From positions 3,581,278-3,645,277 of the forward strand of contig NZ_KV917380.1 in the NCBI RefSeq assembly GCF_002019765.1: a DNA stretch of 64,000 nt, in the 5' to 3' direction. Origin of the DNA: Shouchella oshimensis (lineage in GTDB: Bacteria > Bacillota > Bacilli > Bacillales > Bacillaceae_D). A program made the translations under genes and the position numbers. Below the pieces are notes generated by a model, which searched no databases, was not told the DNA's origin, and was given only the letters and a program-made list of their open reading frames with translations. This document shows, piece by piece, positions 33,473-41,965 of this stretch (positions are counted from its first letter, which is position 1; each line of letters begins with the position of its first letter).

Positions 33473-34804
33473 TTAAGTTGCTTGAGTAAGCTTAACTGGT
33501 TGGGGTTGCGTCCACTTTACTTTCTTAACATGGTGTTCGTCTGCTTCGACAACCGACCAAACATGGCCTTCTACTTCCATTTGAATGCCTTCAATCGGTC
33601 CATCCATGACGTGACTGTTTTGTAAGAGCCAGCCACCGATGGTATCCACGTGTTCACGATCATGAAACACCAATCCAAATTGCTCCTCTAAATCATTTAA
33701 CAGCACACGACCGTTAATCAAGTAATCGTTCGGTCCGACTTGTTCAATATCGCTTTCTTCATCCCGATCGAATTCGTCACGTATTTCCCCGACCAATTCT
33801 TCAATGACTTCTTCCATTGTGACAAGACCTGCCGTACCACCGAATTCATCAATAATGACAGCCATATGCACTTTTTCTTTTTGCATTTTGTGCATCACAT
33901 CTTGAATGCTCGTTGCTTCAAAAATAAATGGAAGCTCGCGCATATAGGACTTAATGGATACATCTTTTCCAGCAACAATCGCTTGAAGCATTTTCTTCGC
34001 GTTGACGACGCCAATAATATTGTCTTTGTCGCCATCTTCTATAACTGGGTATCGCGTATAGTTGTAGCGATCCATTAACGCCACTAGTTCCTCTATCGCC
34101 ATGCCTTCATGGATGGTAATCATTTCTGTACGTGGCACCATAATGTCTTTTGCCACATGTTCGTCAAATGAAAAGACGTTCTCCATATATTGAAGTTCTT
34201 CTTTATCAATCGCGCCGCCTGCATAGCTTTGCGCCATAATAATTTTCAGTTCTTCTTCTGTGTACGCTTGATCATGACCAAGCGGCGTGACGCCAAACAC
34301 TCTTAACAATAAACGAGAGGCACCATTTAACGTCAGAATAAATGGGTACATTAGTTTACCGAACCAATACAATGGTCCTGATAAAAGCAACGTCATTTTT
34401 TCCGAGAATTGAATTGCCAATGTTTTAGGCGCCATTTCCCCGATGACAACGTGTAAATAGGTCACAAGTAGAAACGCAACCGCATAAGAAATAGCAGATG
34501 ATAAGGAGTCTGACACATTAAAGAAGTCAAACAAAGGATACATTAAACTACTTACAGCAGGCTTACCAAGTGCACCTAAACCTAAAGCTGTTACGGTAAT
34601 CCCAAGCTGACAGGCCGATAAATAGTAATCGAGGTTCTGCGTAATTGTTTTGGCGACAGTCGCCTGTTTATTTCCTTCCGCAATCAGTTGATCAATTCGT
34701 GAGCTTCGGATCTTGACGACCGCAAATTCAGAAGCTACAAAGAAAGCGGTTAATGCTAAAAATAGTACAATGAGCAAGAGATTAATAAATATGCTTACTT
34801 CCAA
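33473..34804 (-). CDS. CNNM/CorC (HlyC)-family membrane protein, full-length
   Basis: A 443-residue protein with a DUF21 membrane domain (about 1-190), tandem CBS domains (about 205-335; IMVPRTEMITI, VIIDEFGGTAGLVTMED) and the C-terminal CorC_HlyC domain (about 350-430; DYLINGRVLLNDLEE). It probably takes part in divalent cation (Mg2+) efflux or homeostasis. It is paralogous to the next gene and 41 bases from it in the same operon. The start is TTG at 34804, with an unusual hairpin between ribosome site and start. Confidence 0.9.
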   Translation of the reverse strand: MEVSIFINLLLIVLFLALTAFFVASEFAVVKIRSSRIDQLIAEGNKQATVAKTITQNLDYYLSACQLGITVTALGLGALGKPAVSSLMYPLFDFFNVSDSLSSAISYAVAFLLVTYLHVVIGEMAPKTLAIQFSEKMTLLLSGPLYWFGKLMYPFILTLNGASRLLLRVFGVTPLGHDQAYTEEELKIIMAQSYAGGAIDKEELQYMENVFSFDEHVAKDIMVPRTEMITIHEGMAIEELVALMDRYNYTRYPVIEDGDKDNIIGVVNAKKMLQAIVAGKDVSIKSYMRELPFIFEATSIQDVMHKMQKEKVHMAVIIDEFGGTAGLVTMEEVIEELVGEIRDEFDRDEESDIEQVGPNDYLINGRVLLNDLEEQFGLVFHDREHVDTIGGWLLQNSHVMDGPIEGIQMEVEGHVWSVVEADEHHVKKVKWTQPQPVKLTQAT

Positions 34805-34834
34805 TGATTTCCCTAAAGAAGGGATTCACCTCCA
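34802..34834 (-). promoter_or_regulatory. Ribosome site with internal hairpin, CorC gene 1
   Basis: Order on the minus strand: GGAGGT, GAA, hairpin TCCCT/AGGGA (loop TCTTT), AATCA, TTG. Folding would leave about eight bases between ribosome site and start, the ideal distance, whereas unfolded spacing would be about 23. Confidence 0.5.
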
Positions 34835-35139
34835 AGAATTGTTGTTGTTTCAGTCACTCTCAGAAACAGATTCACTTTTCTCTTTAGCTCCTCAATCTTT
34901 TATGAATGACAAAGAGGGCAGCTTAGAAAAGCAACCGTTTCTTGCGCTAGTTCCGTTTGATTTCTGTTAAAAAGCGTCGCCTTCCCAATGGGTGTCCCTC
35001 CCTATCGTATACGTATTGTTGGCTAAACACCTTTACGTTCGAGCTTCCTCACGTATTTGGTGTAAGAAGAGTATAGCAAATTCCCGTAACCGAAAGCCGT
35101 TTGCGTCACATCTTACAAAATACATTTACACAAACTTTA
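34835..35139 (-). other. Long leader upstream of the CorC operon
   Basis: About 300 bases with no gene. It can be read as a 5' leader for the CorC pair, with a possible -10 TATACT at about 35071-35076 on the minus strand. It contains several G-rich and complementary segments, but I did not recognise a known Mg2+ or other riboswitch class. Confidence 0.3.
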
Positions 35140-35176
35140 CAAAAGCCTGTCCCACACTAGTGAGACAGGCTTTTAT
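35140..35176. terminator. Bidirectional terminator after amidase gene
   Basis: AAAAGCCTGTC...GACAGGCTTTT hairpin with an inner CAC/GTG stem, adjoining the stop of the amidase gene at 35177. Confidence 0.85.
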
Positions 35177-35866
35177 TTAGATCAATTGAACGTAAGATGG
35201 ATTAGCTGTAATATAGAGCCCGCTTTTTAATCGATACATGCGTGAGCCATTTACTGTTAATTGCTCGGCAATGGTGAACACTTCATTTCTTGAAACCGTC
35301 GTATAGCGTGCATTCCAATCCGGTCGATTGTAAACCCATAAGCTGTCGACAATAACACGAAGTAGACGACCCTCCATAGGTGGTGCCGGTTCAGGGCTTG
35401 TACCTGCTCGAACATCAGCAATAAATTCATTCCAAGAAGGTAATAAATTTGCTGGACAGTTTTTGCCTGTCCAATGTTGGTGGGTAACAACTGAATTGAT
35501 GCCAATTGATAACTCATTCATTAATCGTCGCACTAAGGAAATGGCGTTTGCTCGTGCCTGCGGAAAGTTGCCATCTCGGTTTACACAAATTTCAATCCCA
35601 ATTGATTGGCGATTTCCGTTTGCACCAGCGTGCCAACCGACTTCGTTAAAAGGCAAGTGCTGAATCGCTTGAGTATCGTCCACCGTCACATGCCATGAGA
35701 CTTGTCTTGCCTGAGCATCTGCCCCCTTTACGTAACGTGCATGCATTTCGGCATTTGCCCCATTAGACGTATTGGCGGTCTCATGAACCGTAATATGCGT
35801 TGGACGTAAAGCAGTCTGCGGACGATTTGAATTTGATTGTGGGATAAAATCTTGTTTTAGTTCCAT
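35177..35866 (-). CDS. N-acetylmuramoyl-L-alanine amidase (Amidase_2, phage-lysin type)
   Basis: A 229-residue zinc amidase that cuts the bond between MurNAc and L-Ala in peptidoglycan. Likely zinc ligands are His in THITVHETAN (about 28), His in VVTHQHWTGKNCP (about 123) and Cys of NCPANLL. SWHVTVDDTQAIQHLP and NRQSIGIEICV are typical of CwlA/XlyA-like lysins. The last 60 residues form an SH3-like wall-binding region. No signal peptide is present, as in lysins that depend on a holin. It overlaps the upstream YvrJ gene by one base (TAATG). Confidence 0.88.
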   Translation of the reverse strand: MELKQDFIPQSNSNRPQTALRPTHITVHETANTSNGANAEMHARYVKGADAQARQVSWHVTVDDTQAIQHLPFNEVGWHAGANGNRQSIGIEICVNRDGNFPQARANAISLVRRLMNELSIGINSVVTHQHWTGKNCPANLLPSWNEFIADVRAGTSPEPAPPMEGRLLRVIVDSLWVYNRPDWNARYTTVSRNEVFTIAEQLTVNGSRMYRLKSGLYITANPSYVQLI

Positions 35867-36030
35867 TATCGTTTTCCTCCATTCTGTTGATGTGTGCTCC
35901 TCTCTAGTTCACGAATCGCATCTGTTAAATGTTCAATCCGTTTTTCAAAACGAATGAGTAAATAAACAGCCACGAGCGTGGGAAAACCAAAGTTCCCTAA
36001 CAAAATTGCCCAATCAGGTAGATTTTCCAT
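35866..36030 (-). CDS. YvrJ-family small membrane protein (holin-like)
   Basis: A 54-residue protein with one membrane segment (about 8-26, ILLGNFGFPTLVAVYLLIRF) and a charged helical tail (EKRIEHLTDAIRELER), as in the YvrJ family. GGGGGG lies eight bases before the ATG. Its TAA overlaps the amidase ATG, so the two are translated together in a holin/lysin-like arrangement. YvrJ function is not established. Confidence 0.75.
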   Translation of the reverse strand: MENLPDWAILLGNFGFPTLVAVYLLIRFEKRIEHLTDAIRELERSTHQQNGGKR

Positions 36031-36345
36031 ATGATGTTCCCCCCTCTACTAGAAAAAGAGAAAGCTTCGAGAAAAAATCAATCATGAGATGGAGAAAAAT
36101 ATAAAATGGGGATTTAGAAGGATAAGTCGGGGTGGTTCGTTTGATACGATCAAGCGGCGCCAGCAGGACTTTATAAAGGATTAAAAGCGACCAACGTTAT
36201 GGAAATGCCTTGTTTCTAAACCGTTTAGGTGCTTTTTTTATTTTCCCAACCTAAACACACAATTAGTTCACATTATTTCGTTATCCTTGTTGTATAGTTA
36301 GTTCAACAAACATTATATTATTATAATCGAAATGAGGAATGACCA
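36031..36345. other. Intergenic region with no gene seen
   Basis: About 315 bases between divergent genes. I see only promoter-like AT-rich sequence ahead of 36346 and a run of seven T at about 36232-36238 that could end a weak hairpin. No ORF with a ribosome site. Confidence 0.4.
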
Positions 36346-37704
36346 TTGAAAACAGATCCACCTCGATCGTTAAAACGTTATGGTACGGTTTGGCGATGGC
36401 ATTTTTACGCTGGTCTTATCATTGCACCCATTTTACTTCTTCTAGCGATTACAGGAGGCATCTTTTTGTTTAAAGGTTCGATTGAAGCTTCCATCTACAG
36501 CGAGTATTACGATGTGCGTCCTAACCAAGATGGTGTGACGTATCCGCCTAGTGAGTTGATCGCAAATGCGCTCACTGCTCACGAGGAAATTGAAACGGTT
36601 ACCTCTTATTCCCCTAGTGAAGAAGCCACTCGATCTGTTGCTATTGGCGCTTCATTTGAAGATGGGGCATCGGGCACCGTCTTCATGAATCCATACACTG
36701 GGGAATCATTAGGGGTGCTCCTGGATCAAAATCGGGTGATGGAACGGTTAATTGAATTACATAGCGAGCTGATGCTCGGAACGTTTGGGGATCGAGTTGT
36801 TGAACTCACAGCTTCATGGACCATTATTTTGATCGCTAGTGGCCTTTATTTGTGGTGGCCAAGACGCTCCAAACCTACTCTCTATGGGGTCTGGCTCCCG
36901 CGGGTGCGAAAGGGCAAGCGTGTTCTTGTTCGCGATTTACACGCAGTGCCTGCTGCGTGGCTATCCATCGGCCTCTTGATTTTCGTTTTAACAGGGATGT
37001 TGTGGACTGGTTTTTGGGGAAATGGTGTGCAGCATTTAGCCACAAGTACAGGGCAGGGGTATCCCCCGTCTATTTGGGTAGGTGATGCTCCGCAATCCTT
37101 AACAGAGGATGTAGCAGAATCAGCCTGGGCTGCACAGAAATTACCTGTACCGCTTTCTGGGAACGCCCAAGGCTATGAACAGGTTTCAATTGATGATGTA
37201 GTCACAACAGGGTTGCACCGGGAATTACATCCGAGCTACACCGTTTATTTTCCAAGGAGTGAAACAGGCTCCTTCACGCTTTCTGCCTTTCCTGACCAAG
37301 CAAGAGACGAGGCGACCATGTATGTGGATCAATATACAGGTGCTGTTCTCGCCGATTATCGGTATGATGACTATGGTCTAGTTGGAAAATGGATGGCAAC
37401 GGGGATTACGATTCATAAAGGGCTTGAATTCGGACTTCTTAATCAATTGTTCGGCTTACTCATTTGTATTGGCTTAGTTGGCATCATTGTATCAGGGTTT
37501 TTCTTATGGAGACGCCGGAAGCCTCAACAACATATGGGTGCTCCAAAAGCACATTCCATTCGTCATAACCGGGCTTTGCTCGTCATTCTACTCTTATTTG
37601 CTGTTGTGTTTCCACTTGTTGCCCTTTCTCTTCTCGTTGTGTTCTTATTGGACGTTTTCCTTATTCAAAAAAACAAGCGTCTCAAAGCGTTTTTCCACGC
37701 ATAG
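36346..37704 (+). CDS. PepSY-associated membrane protein (PepSY_TM)
   Basis: A 452-residue protein of the PepSY_TM type. It has membrane segments at about 17-42, 145-165, 195-218, 350-385 and 410-440, extracytoplasmic PepSY-like regions between them, and the family's conserved histidines (WRWHFYAGL, ELHSELMLGTFG, RDLHAVPAAW, IHKGLEFG). Such proteins are often linked to iron or haem/siderophore handling or respiration. The start is TTG with GAGGAATGACCA before it. It is co-directional with the FixH-like lipoprotein 12 bases downstream. Confidence 0.85.
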   Translation: MKTDPPRSLKRYGTVWRWHFYAGLIIAPILLLLAITGGIFLFKGSIEASIYSEYYDVRPNQDGVTYPPSELIANALTAHEEIETVTSYSPSEEATRSVAIGASFEDGASGTVFMNPYTGESLGVLLDQNRVMERLIELHSELMLGTFGDRVVELTASWTIILIASGLYLWWPRRSKPTLYGVWLPRVRKGKRVLVRDLHAVPAAWLSIGLLIFVLTGMLWTGFWGNGVQHLATSTGQGYPPSIWVGDAPQSLTEDVAESAWAAQKLPVPLSGNAQGYEQVSIDDVVTTGLHRELHPSYTVYFPRSETGSFTLSAFPDQARDEATMYVDQYTGAVLADYRYDDYGLVGKWMATGITIHKGLEFGLLNQLFGLLICIGLVGIIVSGFFLWRRRKPQQHMGAPKAHSIRHNRALLVILLLFAVVFPLVALSLLVVFLLDVFLIQKNKRLKAFFHA

Positions 37705-37716
37705 GAGGTTGATAAC

Positions 37717-38175
37717 ATGCGATTATTCTTTACCATCATGAGCATGACTGTTTTCCTGTCTGCCTGTTCTTTTACTAGCCATAACCCTGAAGCGTACACA
37801 GAGTTTCAACCGCTTCAAGTAAGAGTCGAATTACCTGATTCCGTCTCGGAAGGAGGGAAACAAACGATTTATGCGTCTGTCTCTCAAGGAGAGGAGGAGA
37901 TCACAGATGCGGATCTTGTTCGATTTGAAGTCTGGTCCAATAATCATGAACAACATGAATATGTAACGGCTACTTCTGAAGGAAATGGGATCTATGCAGT
38001 GGAAATTGATTTTACACAGGAAGGGCTCTATTTTGCCAAAGCCTTCACACAAGTTGATGACTTATATGCGATGCCGACAAAACGTTTTGCTATCGGCAAG
38101 ATCACACCTGAAGAAGCGGAGTATTTACTAAACGGCTCTTCACAACCATTTTCAAACGATCATGCACACCATTAG
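37717..38175 (+). CDS. FixH/YtkA-like lipoprotein
   Basis: A 152-residue lipoprotein with lipobox LSAC (Cys about 17). The core is an immunoglobulin-like beta fold typical of YtkA/FixH-like proteins (VRFEVWSNN, GIYAVEIDFTQEGLYFAKAF). The C-terminus is His-rich (HAHH), which might bind metal. ATAGGAGG lies upstream of the ATG. It forms a two-gene operon with the PepSY protein and may help in metal or respiratory complex assembly. Confidence 0.78.
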   Translation: MRLFFTIMSMTVFLSACSFTSHNPEAYTEFQPLQVRVELPDSVSEGGKQTIYASVSQGEEEITDADLVRFEVWSNNHEQHEYVTATSEGNGIYAVEIDFTQEGLYFAKAFTQVDDLYAMPTKRFAIGKITPEEAEYLLNGSSQPFSNDHAHH

Positions 38176-38221
38176 AACATGCACACTCTTTTAAGGATGC
38201 AAGTAATAGACGGTGCATGAA

Positions 38222-38257
38222 AAAGACGAATGATCCCGTTGGCGGCCATTCGTCTTT
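38222..38257. terminator. Bidirectional terminator
   Basis: 11-bp stem AAAGACGAATG/CATTCGTCTTT with a 14-base loop between the converging FixH-like gene and the ABC exporter. Confidence 0.75.
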
Positions 38258-38305
38258 CGTTCTTTGTACGGTTTCCTTTTCATCGCTACTTGTACTACCC
38301 TTTCG

Positions 38306-40060
38306 TTACGCCCCATAGTTGTTCGATAACATCTGTCTATTCACTAGCTGATGATATAATGTATTTCTCTTGTATAAATCCTCATGAATCCCTTGATCTG
38401 TCACTTCTCCATTTTCAACTACTACAATGTTGTTTGCGTTTTGAACAGTTGCGATTCTGTGGGCGATGATTAACGTTGTTCGTTCTCTCATTAACTCGTT
38501 CAATGCGTCTTGAACAAGCGCTTCCGATTGCCCATCTAAGTGTGCTGTTGCTTCATCGAGCAAAAGGATGTCCGCGTCTCTTAAGATGGCTCTTGCAATG
38601 GCCATTCTTTGTCTTTGACCACCAGATAACCGAACCCCTCGTTCTCCTACCTCTGTGTCCAGTCCTTTTGGTAGCCCCATGATGTCACTCATTAAATTCG
38701 CTTTGCCTAAGGCTTCATAAATGGTCTGATCGCTTTTTGCTTCCTTTAATCCATAGGTTACATTCTTTCTTATGCTTCCGCTCATAATCGGCGACTCTTG
38801 ACTTACATAGGCAATTTTCCTTCTCCACTCTTCTAATGTATAGGAGTAGATCGAGTCATTATTGAAGAGAATATCACCTTCCTCTACAGCGTAGAATCGT
38901 TCCACTAGCGAAAACATGGTTGTTTTACCAGTTCCACTAGGTCCTACTATAGCGGTTACATGATTTTTCTCTGCCGTAAAGCTAATGTTTTTTAGAATGC
39001 TTCTTTCTGGATCGTACGAAAAACCGACGTTTGAAAAACGAATGCCTCTGAACGTATGCTGTTTTTTTCTCACAGGCTCTTTCACTGGGTCACGTGACCC
39101 CTCATATTCTTCCTGCAATAATAAGTAAACCCGCTCAGTCGCACCCATCGCTTTTTGCGCTTGCGTAAAAAACTGTGCCATCATGGAAAGAGGATTAATA
39201 ATTTGAAAGATGTAAAAAACGACAGCGACCAGTGCACCTGCTGAAAGGCTTCCTGTGGCTACTTGATACCCTCCATATCCGATAATCATTACGAGCACAA
39301 GTAGAATGATTGCTGTCATTAACGGAGCCACAATTGCTAGTATTTTTCCGGTAGATAATCCATAGTGATAGAGTTTAGTAGCGCGCTTAGTCCCTTCTGC
39401 TGCCTCTTGCTTTTCAGCAACAGAAAATTTCACTAGTCGAACGTCTCCTAGCACTCTACTTAGGTCGCCTTGAAAAGAAGCCGTCTCCTGCTGTAGGTCT
39501 CTTGAAACGCTGTACATTCGTTTTCCAAGAGGCTTTATCACAAAGAACGCTAATGGAAAAATAATTAAGAAAAGCAGCGCCATAGACCAGTTTAAAACAA
39601 AGAGGATGATGAATGAACCGATTATTGAAATGAGCCCTGTAACGAAGGGGACTAAATGATCAATAAAAAAATTTTTCATCACATTGGTGTCGTTGGTAAT
39701 GCGGCTCATAATTTCGCCGGAATTGTTTTTGTCATAGAACGTCAGGGGCAATCGTACAACTCGATTCCACAAGTCATCCCGAAGACGTACGATCACTTTT
39801 TCACCGATATAAATCATTAAGTATAAGGATAGACCAGATAAGACAACTTGAGTAACGAACAAAAGCACTAACCCAACAAGTAGGAGCCCATTAAACGATT
39901 CCTCGATGAGCAAGTTCACAAGATCCATAGCTATTAATGGAATGACTAGCGACAGCCCTGTTTGAACCAAGGAAAGTGTAAAGGCAATTGTTAGGAGCAT
40001 CCGAGACGGCCTATAGGTAGTAAAAATCCCAACAAATTGTTTATACGATAACGTTTCCAT
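38306..40060 (-). CDS. ABC exporter (fused permease-ATPase), BmrA/LmrA type
   Basis: A 584-residue half-transporter. Six membrane segments lie in about 20-310 (including KNNSGEIMSRITNDT, typical of type IV exporters). The ATPase domain has Walker A GPSGTGKT (about 378), signature LSGGQRQR (about 480) and Walker B ILLLDEAT (about 503). No C39 peptidase is present, so if it exports the lanthipeptide the leader is removed elsewhere. It is the last gene of the minus-strand lanthipeptide region, downstream of the methyltransferase. It could also be a multidrug exporter. Confidence 0.88.
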   Translation of the reverse strand: METLSYKQFVGIFTTYRPSRMLLTIAFTLSLVQTGLSLVIPLIAMDLVNLLIEESFNGLLLVGLVLLFVTQVVLSGLSLYLMIYIGEKVIVRLRDDLWNRVVRLPLTFYDKNNSGEIMSRITNDTNVMKNFFIDHLVPFVTGLISIIGSFIILFVLNWSMALLFLIIFPLAFFVIKPLGKRMYSVSRDLQQETASFQGDLSRVLGDVRLVKFSVAEKQEAAEGTKRATKLYHYGLSTGKILAIVAPLMTAIILLVLVMIIGYGGYQVATGSLSAGALVAVVFYIFQIINPLSMMAQFFTQAQKAMGATERVYLLLQEEYEGSRDPVKEPVRKKQHTFRGIRFSNVGFSYDPERSILKNISFTAEKNHVTAIVGPSGTGKTTMFSLVERFYAVEEGDILFNNDSIYSYTLEEWRRKIAYVSQESPIMSGSIRKNVTYGLKEAKSDQTIYEALGKANLMSDIMGLPKGLDTEVGERGVRLSGGQRQRMAIARAILRDADILLLDEATAHLDGQSEALVQDALNELMRERTTLIIAHRIATVQNANNIVVVENGEVTDQGIHEDLYKRNTLYHQLVNRQMLSNNYGA

Positions 40061-40174
40061 AGTGAAAGTCTCTTTTCATAGTTAGAGTTTCAGTCGTTCA
40101 TTGAAAAAAGAAATAGACACAAACTTTTTGTCCCTTTTAAACGATATAGAAATCTTTATCAACGAAATGCTTGT

Positions 40175-41005
40175 TTATTTCCGTAAAACAGCCGCTATAA
40201 ATTCACCATCTTCTTTATACGTTTCACCGTTCACGTCTGCATACACTTGTTCAAGTGTGAATCCAGCTTCTTCAATCTCTTGTCTTAAGTCTTCCACACT
40301 AAAGTATTGATTCCAATAATGATAGTTAACGATTTCCCCATCTTCAAACACTAAGACGGTTTTTTGAAGTGAGACATTATTAGGATACTTTTCAGTGGAG
40401 ATCAACCCTAAATGCTTTTTTCTTGATAACATACTATTTTTACTTGAGAGACTCCACTCTCTTGATTCTTCGAAATCTGCGAAACTTTTGTCTGACAATA
40501 CATCTAGCAACACGAATCCTCCAGGTTTAAGAGCTCTATACATATTCGACAGTACTTTTTTCCGTTCATCAGGGTTCAAAATACCAAAGATTTGATAGAT
40601 TAATAGGGTTAAGTCAAATTCTTCTTCATAGTTAATGGTTAGGAAATCTCCACAGTGATAGTCAATGGATAGGTTCTTTTTCTCCGCTTCTTTTCTCGCA
40701 TACTCAATGGAGTTCTCAGCAAAGTCAATGCCTGTAACGCTATATCCTTTCTCAGCTAGCTTTTCTGAATACAGTCCCGGTCCACAACCAAGATCAAGTA
40801 TAGATTGGTAGTTTGTTAGTGGCGCTATCTCACTTATAAGATCAATGGACTGCTGAATAAAATGTGCATCTTTACTTGCACCGTCCATTGTTTCATCCAG
40901 ATGTGACTGTAAGACAAAATCAGCACGATCCGGATCAAGCCAAATATCCTGCGACCCTTCTGCAAACACTTCAGGACTCTTTACAACTTCTAATAACTTG
41001 TCCAT
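40175..41005 (-). CDS. Class I SAM-dependent methyltransferase
   Basis: A 276-residue methyltransferase with SAM-binding motif I ILDLGCGPGLYSE (about 68), motif II VTGIDFAENSIEYA, and motif III LKPGGFVLLDVLS. The location directly after five lanthipeptide precursors suggests a tailoring role such as N-terminal methylation, known for some Bacillus class III lanthipeptides, but an unrelated role is possible. I choose the ATG at 41005 (AAGGGTGGTAGAA before it) over the GTG at 41014. Confidence 0.8.
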   Translation of the reverse strand: MDKLLEVVKSPEVFAEGSQDIWLDPDRADFVLQSHLDETMDGASKDAHFIQQSIDLISEIAPLTNYQSILDLGCGPGLYSEKLAEKGYSVTGIDFAENSIEYARKEAEKKNLSIDYHCGDFLTINYEEEFDLTLLIYQIFGILNPDERKKVLSNMYRALKPGGFVLLDVLSDKSFADFEESREWSLSSKNSMLSRKKHLGLISTEKYPNNVSLQKTVLVFEDGEIVNYHYWNQYFSVEDLRQEIEEAGFTLEQVYADVNGETYKEDGEFIAAVLRK

Positions 41006-41053
41006 TTCTACCACCCTTATTTGAGTTTTTATTGCAAACCGACTATAATGTAT

Positions 41054-41086
41054 GCAAGTTGTTAGCCAAACAGACTAACAACTTGC
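41054..41086 (-). other. 12-bp RNA hairpin between precursor genes and methyltransferase
   Basis: Perfect stem GCAAGTTGTTAG/CTAACAACTTGC with a 9-base loop, eight bases after the last precursor stop. It lacks a T-run, so it is more likely an mRNA-stabilising or attenuating structure than a full terminator. Confidence 0.6.
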
Positions 41087-41093
41087 ATCATAA

Positions 41094-41231
41094 TTAACAA
41101 TCGTTGCTTGCTGTTGACCAGCCTACTGCGGTTGTTGTTATGGTCACTGTTGCTGGTGATTTTTCAACGCTCCATTGCCCGTGGTCGTTTGAATGAGTTG
41201 CCAGCTTTTGTAATTCTAGTACTTGATTCAT
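41094..41231 (-). CDS. Class III lanthipeptide precursor, copy A
   Basis: A 45-residue precursor, furthest from the synthetase. The leader carries VLELQKLA, matching the LxLQ motif of class III leaders, and ends around SVEKSPA. The core is Thr-rich (TVTITTTAV) and ends GWSTASNDC, an SxxSxxC arrangement that yields labionin or lanthionine rings. The leader part THSNDHGQW differs from the other copies. AGGAGGTACGTAC lies before the ATG. Confidence 0.9.
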   Translation of the reverse strand: MNQVLELQKLATHSNDHGQWSVEKSPATVTITTTAVGWSTASNDC

Positions 41232-41262
41232 GTACGTACCTCCTATGATAAAAGATCTACTA

Positions 41263-41400
41263 TTAACAATCGTTGCTTGCTGTTGACCAACCTACTGCCG
41301 TTGTCGTGATTGTCACAGTTGCTGGCGATTTTTCAACACTCCATTGTCCTTGACCGTCTGAATCATGCGCTAATTTTTGTAAGTCCAAGACTTGATTCAT
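41263..41400 (-). CDS. Class III lanthipeptide precursor, copy B
   Basis: A 45-residue precursor with leader VLDLQKLAHDSDGQG. The core is identical to copies A and E from SVEKSPA to the C-terminal Cys, so different leaders serve the same product. GGAGGTGACGAAC precedes the ATG. Confidence 0.9.
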   Translation of the reverse strand: MNQVLDLQKLAHDSDGQGQWSVEKSPATVTITTTAVGWSTASNDC

Positions 41401-41434
41401 GTTCGTCACCTCCTTAAAAGATTCCTACCTACTT

Positions 41435-41572
41435 TTAACAACCGTTACTTGCCGTTGACCAACCTACTGCCGTTGTCGTGGTTGTAATGGTTGCTGGTGA
41501 TTTTTCGACGCTCCATTGTCCTTGACCATTTGAATCGTGCGCTAGTTTTTGTAAGTCTAAAACTTGATTCAT
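41435..41572 (-). CDS. Class III lanthipeptide precursor, copy C
   Basis: A 45-residue precursor. The core has TITTTTTAV in place of TVTITTTAV and ends SNGC instead of SNDC. The SxxSxxC pattern and LxLQ leader motif are kept, so it should be a variant product. GGAGGTGAAAACACG precedes the ATG. Confidence 0.9.
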   Translation of the reverse strand: MNQVLDLQKLAHDSNGQGQWSVEKSPATITTTTTAVGWSTASNGC

Positions 41573-41608
41573 CGTGTTTTCACCTCCTTTACAAATTTCC
41601 AATGAGCC

Positions 41609-41746
41609 TTAACAACTATTACTTGCCGTTGACCAGCCTATGACGGTTCTTGTTGTTGTAATGGTTGCTGGTGATTTTTCGACACTCCATTGTTCTTGAC
41701 CGTCTGAATCATGTGCTAGTTTCTGTAATTCTAAAACTTGATTCAT
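41609..41746 (-). CDS. Class III lanthipeptide precursor, copy D (most divergent core)
   Basis: A 45-residue precursor with core TITTTRTVIGWSTASNSC. It brings in an Arg and an Ile not found in the other copies but keeps SxxSxxC. GAGGTACCAAC precedes the ATG. Confidence 0.9.
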   Translation of the reverse strand: MNQVLELQKLAHDSDGQEQWSVEKSPATITTTRTVIGWSTASNSC

Positions 41747-41776
41747 GTTGGTACCTCCTCTTATCCTTGCCAATGC

Positions 41777-41914
41777 TTAACAATCATTACTCGCCGTTGA
41801 CCAACCTACTGCTGTTGTCGTGATCGTCACGGTTGCTGGTGATTTTTCGACGCTCCATTGTCCTTGACCGTCTACTTCATGTGCTAGTTTCTGTAATTCT
41901 AATACTTGATTCAT
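41777..41914 (-). CDS. Class III lanthipeptide precursor, copy E
   Basis: A 45-residue precursor, the first after the synthetase. Leader VLELQKLAHEVDGQG; core identical to copies A and B. GGAGGTGAGAACG precedes the ATG. The gap to the LanKC stop is 51 bases. Confidence 0.9.
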   Translation of the reverse strand: MNQVLELQKLAHEVDGQGQWSVEKSPATVTITTTAVGWSTASNDC

Positions 41915-41965
41915 CGTTCTCACCTCCTTTACAGAATAATCGGCTTGTCCACATGTTGATCAACC

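Noticed and set aside
34835..35139. Possible Mg2+ (M-box) riboswitch ahead of the CorC genes
   Set aside because: A few short stretches resemble parts of the M-box, but the conserved blocks are not in the right order, so no riboswitch call is made.
41094..41914. Periodic array of five about 138-base units, at first like a CRISPR or tandem repeat
   Set aside because: The units are intact ORFs with separate ribosome sites and synonymous differences; they are paralogous precursor genes, not a CRISPR array.
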